Shown here one piece after another: positions 1-6,942 of a stretch of DNA of 33,436 nucleotides. A program made the translations under genes and the position numbers. Source of the stretch: a virus. The number at the start of each line of letters is the position of its first letter. Within the stretch, counting starts at the first letter, position 1. Under the pieces are notes generated by a model. That model saw only the letters and a list, made by a program, of their open reading frames with translations. It searched no databases and was not told where the DNA came from. The stretch covers positions 1 to 33,436 of IMG/VR virus record IMGVR_UViG_3300034102_000682, one strand, 5' to 3'.

Positions 1-111
1 ATAGATCGCGGTATTGAATTTTATTTCAACAAGCGAGAACATAATTTTTCAACCAGTGAACTGCGACAGCGAGTAATTGCTGCCGAAATTAACAAAGGAT
101 TAAGACAATGA
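1..111 (+). CDS. C-terminal end of a cytidylyltransferase-like protein (partial)
   Basis: An open frame runs in from the left edge and stops at TGA 109-111, giving 36 residues. The segment STSELRQRV resembles the ISSTxIRxRI-type motif near the C-terminus of TagD/NMNAT-fold nucleotidyltransferases, where it contacts the nucleotide phosphates. The catalytic HxGH region would lie outside the window, so the family assignment rests on one motif. The stop overlaps the next ATG (ATGA), as at many junctions here. A second nucleotidyltransferase-like gene lies at 13048. Confidence 0.45.
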   Translation: MDRGIEFYFNKREHNFSTSELRQRVIAAEINKGLRQ

Positions 112-335
112 GTATGGATCAAGGAGCAGTATTTTTGGCTTCTAGTATTTTATTAATGTTGGGCTTTATAGTGATAGTAGCTGGAGCAATCGCTATTAAT
201 AATTTGCTATGTCGATATTGGAAACCTGTTAAGATTTTTCATCCAGACAGCTGGAGAGGTTTTAATCCACCTATCGTATCTACAGAACAAAAAAATAAAG
301 GAGTAATTGATGGAGATTCAACCAAAGGACACTAG
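108..335 (+). CDS. Small single-pass membrane protein
   Basis: 75 residues. Residues about 8-33 form one long hydrophobic segment (FLASSILLMLGFIVIVAGAI), followed by a basic, aromatic stretch (CRYWKPVKIF) and a polar tail, so it is probably an inner-membrane protein with a short cytoplasmic domain. It starts inside the stop codon of the upstream gene and overlaps the next gene by 26 bases, which indicates translational coupling. I recognise no function; it looks like one of the small membrane proteins common in T4-like phages. Confidence 0.75.
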   Translation: MSMDQGAVFLASSILLMLGFIVIVAGAIAINNLLCRYWKPVKIFHPDSWRGFNPPIVSTEQKNKGVIDGDSTKGH

Positions 336-477
336 TAAGGGACATTTTTATGTCAGCCTTGCTAAAAGTGCTATCCGTATTGTAGCAGGCGGCTGTTTGA
401 TCACAGGCAACTTGCTAATGGCGGGTGTTTGTTTTATAATGGCTGAAGTGTTAGGCATTGTTGAGGAATTGGTATGA
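310..477 (+). CDS. Small hypothetical protein with a hydrophobic segment
   Basis: 55 residues read from ATG 310 to TGA 475-477. It begins MEIQPKDTSKGHFY and then has a Gly/Ala-rich hydrophobic stretch (residues about 22-50) that could span the membrane once. It overlaps the upstream gene by 26 bases and shares ATGA with the downstream start at 474. This filling of the gap in the operon is the main reason to believe it is real. No function is recognised. Confidence 0.55.
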   Translation: MEIQPKDTSKGHFYVSLAKSAIRIVAGGCLITGNLLMAGVCFIMAEVLGIVEELV

Positions 478-665
478 GGAATATTGAATTAGTTGATGCG
501 GTGATCGCATTGCACGACATTGCTCGCACAGTAGAAAGAGAAATTGGTCGAGGCCAGTTAAGCGACGACATTCGATCATGCGCAGATCGATTGCATGAAC
601 TCTCGCTGTATGATGCAAAAAATAGTATAATTACACAAGACACTATTAACAAGGCAAAAGAATGA
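474..665 (+). CDS. Small hypothetical protein upstream of the clamp loader
   Basis: 63 residues, soluble and predicted largely helical (IELVDAVIALHDIARTVERE). A GAGG purine stretch lies about 9 bases before ATG 474. Its stop overlaps the ATG of the clamp-loader gene (662-665), so the two are probably translationally coupled. In T4, gene 62 (clamp-loader small subunit) neighbours gene 44, but this protein is far too short to be gp62 and shows no resemblance I can defend. Confidence 0.6.
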   Translation: MRNIELVDAVIALHDIARTVEREIGRGQLSDDIRSCADRLHELSLYDAKNSIITQDTINKAKE

Positions 666-1582
666 AAGAACTATGGGTAGAAAAATATCGTCCTAAGACT
701 GTAGACGGCTATGTGTTTAGGGACGATCATCAACGCAAACAGGTCAAGACGTGGATCAAGGATGTCAGCATACCACATCTATTGTTAAGCGGAAGTGCGG
801 GCATTGGCAAAACTACATTGGCTAAGATTCTTATCAGCGAGCTAGGAATCGAAGATTATGATGTGTTAGAGATCAACGCAAGTCGTACGAACTCGGTAGA
901 CGACGTCCGTGATAAAATCACTAACTTCGTACAGATGATCCCGTTCGGTCCGTTTAAGGTTGTGCTACTTGATGAGGCTGATTATCTAAGTCCGAACGCC
1001 CAAGCTGCACTACGTGGCGTTATGGAAGAGTATCATGCCACTTCTAGGTTCATACTTACCTGCAACTATCCTAACAGGATTATTCCTGCTATCCATAGTC
1101 GTTGTCAAGGATTCCATGTCGAACGCACTGACATGACCGAGTATACTGCTAGAGCTGCCACGGTATTAGTAGAAGAAGGCGTAGACTTTGAATTAGATAC
1201 ACTAGACAGTTATGTTAAAGTCGCTTATCCAGATTTGAGAAAATGTCTACAACTTCTTCAGCAAAATAGTCAAGATGGAAAACTAGTAGCACCATCGTCG
1301 GGCGATTCAGGTGCAGCTGATTGGAAGTTTGATATGATCACACTATTCAAGGCCGGTAAGATCACCGAAGCTCGAAAAATGCTATGCGGTAAACTTCGTG
1401 CAGAAGAAATGGAAGAAGTGTTTGTGTGGTTGTATAATAATATCGATGTTTTCGGCAATGAAGAGAATCAAGATAAGGCCATTATAATCATTAAACAGGG
1501 CCTTGTAGATCATACATTGATCATTGATCCGGAAATCAATCTAGCCGCTACTCTGGTGAAATTAGCAAGACTAAATGGGTGA
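662..1582 (+). CDS. 44: Sliding-clamp loader large subunit (T4 gp44 family AAA+ ATPase)
   Basis: 306 residues, close to the usual size for T4 gp44. Walker A is GSAGIGKTT (residues 44-52), Walker B is VVLLDEAD (100-107) and the arginine-finger SRC motif is at 146-148; N-terminal WVEKYRP is the classic RFC/gp44 start. With the small subunit gp62 it uses ATP to open the gp45 clamp and load it on primer-template DNA for the polymerase. The clamp (21637) and polymerase (18907) genes are in the same window. The gene overlaps both neighbours by a few bases. Family assignment is secure. Confidence 0.95.
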   Translation: MKELWVEKYRPKTVDGYVFRDDHQRKQVKTWIKDVSIPHLLLSGSAGIGKTTLAKILISELGIEDYDVLEINASRTNSVDDVRDKITNFVQMIPFGPFKVVLLDEADYLSPNAQAALRGVMEEYHATSRFILTCNYPNRIIPAIHSRCQGFHVERTDMTEYTARAATVLVEEGVDFELDTLDSYVKVAYPDLRKCLQLLQQNSQDGKLVAPSSGDSGAADWKFDMITLFKAGKITEARKMLCGKLRAEEMEEVFVWLYNNIDVFGNEENQDKAIIIIKQGLVDHTLIIDPEINLAATLVKLARLNG

Positions 1583-2054
1583 TCCTGAGAAATCTAATTT
1601 AGCAAAAGGAAGAACTAGTTATGATTCTACATCAACTGGTTCTATAATTCCTTTTTTTAATAGAAACGTATCAGAATATCCTACAGAAGCAGGCGGAGTT
1701 AAATTTGATCTAGTTCCTGTTACAAAACAGAAAGATCTCATGATCAATCATGCCAGGATGTATGCTCAGCAAGAGTATGATCGCATCATGGAACTAGTAG
1801 CTGTTCTAGAAGAGCAAGCGCAGTCTATTAAACGCAGACTAGAAATAACTGATTCTGTTCACGCAGCGGTATATCAATTTCAACCTGTAATGGGAAACAT
1901 CTATTGGTTAGTCTGGGACAAGCGTAAGCAACATACACTGTTAACGCAGAACGGACCCAATGATTGGTCTAGTAGTGCCCCAGAGGACTATGAATATCAA
2001 GCGCAGGTAAAATACATGGGCGATCATACTTGGATGGAAATCAATGAAGAATAA
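1575..2054 (+). CDS. DUF2452-like conserved protein
   Basis: 159 residues. The segment YPTEAGGVKFDLVPVTKQKD, a central helical region (residues about 55-95) and the end with WLVWDKRKQHTLLTQNGPNDW match what I recall of the DUF2452 family found in bacteria and T4-like phages. No biochemical role is known to me. It overlaps the clamp-loader stop by 8 bases and the dCMP deaminase start by 11, so it is cotranslated with DNA metabolism genes. The family name is from memory and should be treated as probable. Confidence 0.7.
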   Translation: MGDPEKSNLAKGRTSYDSTSTGSIIPFFNRNVSEYPTEAGGVKFDLVPVTKQKDLMINHARMYAQQEYDRIMELVAVLEEQAQSIKRRLEITDSVHAAVYQFQPVMGNIYWLVWDKRKQHTLLTQNGPNDWSSSAPEDYEYQAQVKYMGDHTWMEINEE

Positions 2055-2532
2055 ATTTATCAATCTCTACATGGACTGGGCTGACAGAGTTGCACAACTT
2101 AGTCATGCTGTGAGATTAAACGTGGGAGCAGTAGTTGTTAAAGATGACACAGTTATCAGCTATGGTTATAACGGTATGCCGGCTGGTTGGGATAACAACT
2201 GCGAAAATGTAGAATCAACCTTTGACGAAAGAGATGCTAATTCCAGCGATTGGACTTTCAACGAAGATGATAAGAAATACTATCGTCTAAAAACTAAACC
2301 GGAGGTGCTTCATGCTGAATCGAATGCGATTGCGAAACTGGCTAAGTCTCACAACAGTGGTCTGGGTGCTACTATGTTTATTACCCATGCTCCATGTTTG
2401 GACTGTGCCAAACTTATCTACCAAAGTGGTATTGGCCATGTTCTATATAGGAACAGTTATCGGGATACTAGTGGTATCACATTTCTCGAAAAGTCGGGAG
2501 TAAGAGTAGAACAAATGAAAAAGGACGCCTAA
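2044..2532 (+). CDS. cd: dCMP deaminase
   Basis: 162 residues. Zinc-binding and catalytic motifs of the deoxycytidylate deaminase family are present: HAE at residues 90-92 (H90 ligand, E92 proton shuttle) and PCLDC with C118 and C121. The enzyme turns dCMP into dUMP, feeding dTTP synthesis during phage replication. The N-terminal VGAVVVKDDTVISYGYNGMP is typical of the family. The gene closes the first operon; its TAA stop forms the loop of the terminator hairpin that follows. Confidence 0.95.
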   Translation: MKNKFINLYMDWADRVAQLSHAVRLNVGAVVVKDDTVISYGYNGMPAGWDNNCENVESTFDERDANSSDWTFNEDDKKYYRLKTKPEVLHAESNAIAKLAKSHNSGLGATMFITHAPCLDCAKLIYQSGIGHVLYRNSYRDTSGITFLEKSGVRVEQMKKDA

Positions 2533-2545
2533 GCGTCCTTTTTTT
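2521..2545. terminator. Bidirectional intrinsic terminator
   Basis: Perfect 8-bp stem AAGGACGC/GCGTCCTT (2521-2528 with 2533-2540) with loop CTAA, a T-run to 2545 on the + strand and an A-run just upstream that serves the - strand. It lies between convergent genes: the stop codon of dCMP deaminase is in the loop, and phoH on the other strand ends at 2544. One hairpin therefore probably ends both transcripts. Confidence 0.9.
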
Positions 2546-3284
2546 ATGAATCGCCGTAGATCGCTAATATCTCCTTTACAGCTTCGTGGCGTTCGACATC
2601 CTCTACCGTAAACTGGCAGATGTCGACGTATCTATGATTTTTAAAGTCGTTGAATAATTTTAAGAATTCCAACAATCCGTTATTACTAGGGCGGTCTGCT
2701 TGTTGTAAGTCTCCAGTTACAACCATCTTAGATCCAGTTCCTAATCTAGTTAACAACATCTTCATTTGACTTGGAGTTGCATTCTGCATCTCGTCAGCGA
2801 CAACAATCGCATTTTTAAATGTGCGGCCTCTCATATAGGCTAATGGACTTGTTTCAACAACCCCCTCAGCGATCATATGTTCAATCTCTTTCGAGTTAAA
2901 GTTTTCCGCTAACACATCAAAAATAGGCTTGGTCCAGGGGGCCATCTTTTCATTTAGATCACCTGGGAGGAAACCGTGTTCCTCGTCTACTGATACAGCA
3001 GGTCGAGTTATAATGATCTTATCCGCATCACCGTATTTTAATTGATCGATAGCCCACTGTACGCCCAGCATGGTTTTACCCGTACCGGCTGGGCCGATAG
3101 CGAATATAATCATTTTACTGGGATCGTTTAATTTAAGTAGATAAGTCTCTTGGCTTAGACTCTTGGGATAAATGTGGACTCGTTTGCGTTTGTCATTTAA
3201 TCTATGATCAATATTTATTACGTTGCTTTGAAATCGTGGATCATATTGCTCTTTTTGCTGAACTTGCGCTCTTTTTCGCTTCAT
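2544..3284 (-). CDS. phoH: PhoH-like P-loop ATPase
   Basis: 246 residues. Walker A GPAGTGKT (residues 64-71), Walker B VVADEMQN (161-168) and the VTGDLQQ segment are typical of PhoH. The N-terminal 45 residues are basic. PhoH proteins are common in marine and T4-like phages; the family is linked to helicase/RNA-metabolism activity and to phosphate starvation in bacteria, but the phage role is not settled. It is the only gene on the minus strand here. An AGGAGG Shine-Dalgarno (as CCTCCT at about 3296-3301 on the plus strand) supports this start. Confidence 0.93.
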   Translation of the reverse strand: MKRKRAQVQQKEQYDPRFQSNVINIDHRLNDKRKRVHIYPKSLSQETYLLKLNDPSKMIIFAIGPAGTGKTMLGVQWAIDQLKYGDADKIIITRPAVSVDEEHGFLPGDLNEKMAPWTKPIFDVLAENFNSKEIEHMIAEGVVETSPLAYMRGRTFKNAIVVADEMQNATPSQMKMLLTRLGTGSKMVVTGDLQQADRPSNNGLLEFLKLFNDFKNHRYVDICQFTVEDVERHEAVKEILAIYGDS

Positions 3285-3313
3285 ATAAGGTTAGCCCTCC
3301 TGTAAGTGTTAGG

Positions 3314-3341
3314 CACGGACCTTTCAACCGTTGTGTCCGTG
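3314..3341. promoter_or_regulatory. Inverted repeat in the phoH divergent intergenic region
   Basis: CACGGAC (3314-3320) pairs with GTCCGTG (3335-3341) around a 14-base loop, in the 141-bp gap between phoH and the gene at 3426. On the minus strand it would lie in the phoH leader, about 30-57 bases upstream of the start. No T-run follows, so it is not a terminator; it may be an operator or an mRNA structure. I found no convincing sigma-70 promoter for phoH in the gap. Confidence 0.4.
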
Positions 3342-3403
3342 TCCGAACACAAAAGTATTTAACCAACACTTTCAAAAGTTATGTGTTATGTTTGTATTTT
3401 GAC

Positions 3404-3411
3404 GATAAATA
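3404..3411 (+). promoter_or_regulatory. Candidate T4-type late promoter (GATAAATA)
   Basis: GATAAATA differs by one base from the T4 late -10 consensus TATAAATA, which is recognised by gp55 with gp45/gp33. It lies 14 bases before ATG 3426. The predicted start of RNA would leave only about 9 leader bases including the Shine-Dalgarno, which is short but workable. Confidence 0.45.
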
Positions 3412-3425
3412 CAAAGGGAGAAATT

Positions 3426-3968
3426 ATGGCAGATATCAAAGACATTATCACGAATATAGAACAGATCTACGGGTCTAACAACAGTTTAAGTTTACTAAAA
3501 GACTTCGAACGTGTGATCGACGAATTAGATGTCTATGTCTACGACAATTGGATCGACGGTGAGCTTGTAGAAGGCCCCAAAGAAACCCGATATTTCGTAG
3601 AATGTACATTTATGTGGCCTAAAGACAAGATGCCTGAACCCAAGGGCGGAATGCGGCTAATCGAATACGGATGCGAAGTAAAGATGGGCGAAACTAAGAT
3701 TTCGCAGGTTAGAAAAATAAAGACGCCAGATGACATAAGGCCCGGTACCAGAAAAGGCAAAATAGACAGAAAATCCATATGGTTAGTTAAAATTTCTATG
3801 CCTAAGAAACTGATGTCGGATATAAACAGAGGTTATATTGAGTTGGATCAAAACAAGATCGAAGATATAATTACCAAGAACGGCGGAGTAAATGCCGCTA
3901 TTGATCCAGCCGAGCAACAAGCACAGGAGATGGCCAATGCAGAACCAGCCGCAGCACCAGCAGCTTAA
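3426..3968 (+). CDS. Conserved phage protein with Ala/Pro-rich tail
   Basis: 180 residues. ATG 3426 is chosen because GGGAG lies 4 bases upstream; the frame extends further 5' but that extension crosses the candidate promoter. The protein is soluble and mixed alpha/beta with Trp/Tyr-rich strands (DELDVYVYDNWIDGEL, VECTFMWPKDKM) and ends in a low-complexity tail (AEQQAQEMANAEPAAAPAA). No catalytic motif is visible. It overlaps the next gene by 32 bases and both may be expressed late. Function unknown. Confidence 0.8.
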   Translation: MADIKDIITNIEQIYGSNNSLSLLKDFERVIDELDVYVYDNWIDGELVEGPKETRYFVECTFMWPKDKMPEPKGGMRLIEYGCEVKMGETKISQVRKIKTPDDIRPGTRKGKIDRKSIWLVKISMPKKLMSDINRGYIELDQNKIEDIITKNGGVNAAIDPAEQQAQEMANAEPAAAPAA

Positions 3969-4692
3969 AGAAGGACTACGTCCGCTGGATCTTAAAGAAA
4001 TGATCCATCCCGTATTCGAAGTTGACACATTTAAATCAAAAATGGGCGAAGACCAGGATGTCTGTGTGGTCAGCTTTAAAGTCAAGGATCGAGCACCTGC
4101 AAAGGACCTCATGGAGTTTATCGAAAAGGGATTTTACTTCGTACTAGATTCAGATGTAAGCTCTGGAGAAGATGCCAAAGGCGAATACAGCGTGTTTGTG
4201 GAACTTCCGCGAACTCCCCAACTTGCTGAACAGATCAAAGAGATCACCTACGGTGTTAGAAAGCTAACAGGTATCGAAGATTTTAAATTTAAGTATCACA
4301 AAAGCAATAAGATGCACGAAGTATCAGAAGAAACATTAAAGTCTGTGGTGCCAGCAACTTCTAAGGACTACAGCGGGTTTATGGAAAAAATGAGAACTGA
4401 AGGTGTTAAAACTTTCTTCAATAAAACATTGATGGATGATTTGACATTAGATGGAGATATCATTACCATACATAAACCATTCAATAAAACTGTACAGCTA
4501 CGCATGATCAAAGAAGGTGAAACTGAAGCGATCCTAGAAGGATCAACAGATATAATATCCATGGATGAAGAATCTATGAGTGAAATTTTTTGGCTTACTA
4601 AAGTACTAGGTGATTACAATATCAATAAGGTAGGCGAAAACTTTATGTTTGACAACAACGGTCAAGCTATTTTATTACAAAGGATCGGATAA
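3937..4692 (+). CDS. Conserved T4-like phage protein of unknown function
   Basis: 251 residues from ATG 3937. This start is preferred over in-frame 3892 because AGGAG sits 7 bases upstream and homologous proteins, as I recall them, begin close to LKEGLRPLDLKEMIHPVFEV. The protein is acidic and mixed alpha/beta, with segments such as SFKVKDRAPAKDLMEFIEKG and GVRKLTGIEDFKFKYHK. It is coupled to the upstream gene (32-base overlap) and to the endolysin (TAATG at 4690-4694). The context suggests late expression, but a structural role is only a guess. Confidence 0.8.
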   Translation: MQNQPQHQQLKEGLRPLDLKEMIHPVFEVDTFKSKMGEDQDVCVVSFKVKDRAPAKDLMEFIEKGFYFVLDSDVSSGEDAKGEYSVFVELPRTPQLAEQIKEITYGVRKLTGIEDFKFKYHKSNKMHEVSEETLKSVVPATSKDYSGFMEKMRTEGVKTFFNKTLMDDLTLDGDIITIHKPFNKTVQLRMIKEGETEAILEGSTDIISMDEESMSEIFWLTKVLGDYNINKVGENFMFDNNGQAILLQRIG

Positions 4693-5321
4693 TGAGTTTT
4701 ACATTTGAATTTACTAAGAGTCAGTTGAAAGAAATGATTCCTAAAAATCCCTACGTAAGTCAGTGGTATGATGCTTTATCAGAAATATTACCAGAATACA
4801 GTATTAATACTCCCCAGCGTGTGGCAGCTTTCCTAGCACAATGCGCTCACGAAAGCGGTGGGTTTGTATTCCTGAAAGAAAATCTAAATTACAAAGCACC
4901 TAGTCTGCGTAAGGTATTTCCTAAATACTTCCCAGACGATGCTACGGCAGCAGCCTACGCTAACAAGCCAGAAAAAATTGCCAACCGAGTCTATGCTAAT
5001 CGTATGGGCAACGGTCCGGAAGAATCCGGTGATGGTTGGACCTTTTGCGGACGCGGCCTGATTCAGTTAACTGGCAAAGACAATTACACATTCTTTGCAG
5101 CATCTATAGATGTTCCTATTGAAGAAGCCGCAGAGTATCTGCAGACTTTTGAAGGTGCTGTTCAGTCAGCTTGTTTCTTCTGGGAACAAAACAATCTCAA
5201 TACTTGGGCAGACAAAGGAGACATCCTTACACTGACCAAACGCATCAATGGCGGCACTATTGGTCTTGAGGATAGAATCAAACACTACGAACACGCACTG
5301 CATATCTTCGGAGCACATTAA
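4692..5321 (+). CDS. Endolysin, GH19 chitinase/lysozyme family
   Basis: 209 residues. The catalytic glutamate sits in CAHESGG (H53-E54), followed by GRGLIQLTGKDNY, both hallmarks of glycoside hydrolase family 19 phage endolysins that cut peptidoglycan glycan strands. There is no signal peptide, so it needs the holin to reach the wall. It is the first gene of a four-gene lysis cassette (endolysin, i-spanin, o-spanin, holin), and its ATG overlaps the stop of the gene upstream. Confidence 0.93.
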   Translation: MSFTFEFTKSQLKEMIPKNPYVSQWYDALSEILPEYSINTPQRVAAFLAQCAHESGGFVFLKENLNYKAPSLRKVFPKYFPDDATAAAYANKPEKIANRVYANRMGNGPEESGDGWTFCGRGLIQLTGKDNYTFFAASIDVPIEEAAEYLQTFEGAVQSACFFWEQNNLNTWADKGDILTLTKRINGGTIGLEDRIKHYEHALHIFGAH

Positions 5322-5323
5322 TT

Positions 5324-5791
5324 GTGTGGCAATTTCAGTGGATGCTTAGTTTAATTCCAGACAGTTTTTTTGTCTGGATTACCTATATTCTAATGATTAT
5401 AGGTGTTGGACTGTATGTTGCCAGCAAACTAGTTAAATGGATTCCATTGATGGGGCAGTACAAACTGCCAGCTGAGCTTATTGGTATACTAGTATTATTA
5501 GCAGGAGTATATCTATCCGGTGGTTATGGTGTAGAGATGGCGTGGCGAGACAAAGTTCGAGAACTAGAAGAAAAGATTAAAGTTGCAGAATCAAAGAGTC
5601 AAGAAGTAAAAATACAGATACAAGAAAAAATAGTCTATAAGACTAAAGTTGTAAAAGAAAAAGAAACCGTATATATAGATAGGATCAAAGAAATAGCTAA
5701 AGAAGTAGATGCTAAATGCGAAGTAGATCCTAGAGTTATCGAAGAACTCAACAAGGCTTCTGAAGATCCGTTTAAAGGAGCAGCCAAATGA
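5324..5791 (+). CDS. Inner-membrane spanin (Rz-like)
   Basis: 155 residues with a GTG start 2 bases after the endolysin stop; CGGAG lies about 10 bases upstream. Residues about 13-30 and 43-65 are hydrophobic segments, followed by a long charged coiled coil (residues about 68-125). The C-terminal part, with YIDRIKEIAKE and CEVDPRVIEELNKAS, matches the conserved end of phage i-spanins. It would pair with the lipoprotein at 5788 to fuse inner and outer membranes at lysis. Two N-terminal membrane segments instead of one is slightly unusual. Confidence 0.8.
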   Translation: MWQFQWMLSLIPDSFFVWITYILMIIGVGLYVASKLVKWIPLMGQYKLPAELIGILVLLAGVYLSGGYGVEMAWRDKVRELEEKIKVAESKSQEVKIQIQEKIVYKTKVVKEKETVYIDRIKEIAKEVDAKCEVDPRVIEELNKASEDPFKGAAK

Positions 5792-6051
5792 AGACGCTGT
5801 TGATAATCGCAGTGCTAATTTTATCCGGGTGCTCTACTGCTCCTGTAGTAATGAAATTTCCAGAAGTGCCCGAAGCGTTAATGCAGCAATGCGAACCGTT
5901 AGACAAAGTTCCAGCTGACACTAAACAGCTTAGTACCACAGCAGAAGTAGTAATTAAAAATTACGGCAAATATCACGTATGCAGAATCAAGGTAGAAGAA
6001 TGGCAAGAATGGTACAAGTCAAATAAGAAAATCTACGAAACAGTTAAATAA
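5788..6051 (+). CDS. Outer-membrane spanin lipoprotein (Rz1-like)
   Basis: 87 residues. The N-terminus MKTLLIIAVLILSGC is a signal peptide ending in a lipobox (LSGC), so the mature protein would be lipidated at C15. It starts within the stop of the i-spanin gene (4-base overlap) with AAGGAG upstream. Position and architecture indicate the outer-membrane partner of the spanin pair; here the two genes are consecutive rather than nested as in lambda. The presence of an o-spanin supports a Gram-negative host. Confidence 0.8.
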   Translation: MKTLLIIAVLILSGCSTAPVVMKFPEVPEALMQQCEPLDKVPADTKQLSTTAEVVIKNYGKYHVCRIKVEEWQEWYKSNKKIYETVK

Positions 6052-6074
6052 GAGTATGTTTTTAGGAGCGACCT

Positions 6075-6575
6075 ATGGCAACAAATGAAGAATATGAAAA
6101 AATGAGCGCGGCAGAAAAGAAAAAAGAAGATTGGATGAACAGTAAATGGCGTCCAATGATGGGTTGGATGTATATGCTAGTCTGTACCATGGACATGGTG
6201 ATATTTCCAATCTTATGGAGTCTATTACAAACAACTACCGGTACAGCTATCACACAATGGAATCCACTAACCTTACAAGGTGCTGGACTATTCCACATCG
6301 CAATGGGTGCAGTATTAGGTATTGCGGCATTCGGTCGTACACAGGAAAAACTAGGAGGAGCAAACAATGGCGGAGCACAAGTACCATCAAGCAACTTTAC
6401 AGCACCTAGCGCACCTGCGTCAAGTTTCTCAGCACCAAGCTTCTCAGCACCAAGTACCCCAAGTAGCTTTAGCGGAGGCAGCTTTGGAAGCGCACCTAAG
6501 ACAACGTCAGCAGCACCGGCAATGAGCAGCACAGGTAAGCCAATGCCAATGCAGCCCGATCAACCTGAACTATAA
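6075..6575 (+). CDS. Putative holin (GTA/3TM holin type) with Ser/Ala/Pro tail
   Basis: 166 residues. The segment KWRPMMGWMYMLVCTMD, the hydrophobic FPILWSLL, and GAGLFHIAMGAVLGIAAFGR followed by TQEK match the GTA_holin_3TM family as I recall it. The protein would form holes in the inner membrane that release the endolysin. After residue about 95 it turns into a low-complexity tail rich in Ser, Ala, Pro and Phe with repeated FSAPS units. TAGGAG precedes the start. It is the last gene of the lysis cassette. Confidence 0.75.
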   Translation: MATNEEYEKMSAAEKKKEDWMNSKWRPMMGWMYMLVCTMDMVIFPILWSLLQTTTGTAITQWNPLTLQGAGLFHIAMGAVLGIAAFGRTQEKLGGANNGGAQVPSSNFTAPSAPASSFSAPSFSAPSTPSSFSGGSFGSAPKTTSAAPAMSSTGKPMPMQPDQPEL

Positions 6576-6587
6576 AGGAAAAATAAA

Positions 6588-6872
6588 ATGAAATTATTAG
6601 CAACAGCAATTTTTGCAGGTATGTTGGCGTTCGGTACAGCCGCATGTGCCAAAGAAGAACCAAAAAAAGCAACTACTCAAGCTGCACCAGCCTCAGCAGC
6701 AGATGCTAAAAAAGATGAAGCGCCAAAGACTAAAAAAGTCTGCGTTGATGTACAAGGCAAAGATGGCAAGCCTGTAATGGATCCTAAAACTAAAAAACCT
6801 AAACAGAACTGTAAAGAAGTAAAAGTGCATAAGAAGCACGAAGGCACCGCAGTTCCAGATAAGAAAAAATAA
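6588..6872 (+). CDS. Small Lys-rich exported lipoprotein
   Basis: 94 residues. MKLLATAIFAGMLAFGTAAC is a signal peptide with a probable lipobox (TAAC, C20). The mature part is low-complexity and very rich in Lys, Ala and Pro with two further Cys residues (KVCVDVQ and QNCKEVK), which could form a disulfide in the periplasm. AAAGGA precedes the ATG. It follows the holin directly and ends before the terminator at 6898, so it may be an accessory lysis or envelope protein. Function unknown. Confidence 0.75.
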   Translation: MKLLATAIFAGMLAFGTAACAKEEPKKATTQAAPASAADAKKDEAPKTKKVCVDVQGKDGKPVMDPKTKKPKQNCKEVKVHKKHEGTAVPDKKK

Positions 6873-6897
6873 AGCTCAGTAAATCTGTAGTAAATAT

Positions 6898-6926
6898 AAA
6901 GGACTGCTTGACACAGTCCTTTTTTT
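6898..6926 (+). terminator. Intrinsic terminator ending the lysis operon
   Basis: Perfect 9-bp stem AAAGGACTG/CAGTCCTTT (6898-6906 with 6914-6922), loop CTTGACA and a T-run 6920-6926. The loop contains the -35 hexamer TTGACA of the next promoter, so terminator and promoter are physically merged. Confidence 0.92.
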
Positions 6927-6936
6927 ATCATATAAT
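6908..6936 (+). promoter_or_regulatory. Perfect consensus sigma-70 promoter for the dnaJ operon
   Basis: TTGACA (6908-6913), a 17-base spacer and TATAAT (6931-6936): all twelve consensus bases at the optimal spacing. The expected RNA start, about 7 bases beyond the -10 box, coincides with ATG 6943, and there is no Shine-Dalgarno before that ATG. The mRNA is therefore probably leaderless. It should act as a strong early promoter read by the host polymerase. Confidence 0.88.
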
Positions 6937-6942
6937 ATAACT

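Noticed and set aside
412-439. Possible sigma-70 promoter TTGCTA-N16-TATAAT upstream of the clamp-loader gene
   Set aside because: Weak -35 box, suboptimal spacing and location inside a coding frame; too little to call.
3236-3478. 80-codon plus-strand frame across the phoH start and intergenic region
   Set aside because: Overlaps phoH antisense and the out-of-frame start of the 3426 gene; no ribosome-binding site.
6062-6532. Long minus-strand open frame opposite the holin gene
   Set aside because: It is a codon shadow of the Ser/Ala/Pro-rich holin tail, with low-complexity Leu/Gly/Ala content, no Shine-Dalgarno and no homology; the plus-strand gene fits the lysis cassette.
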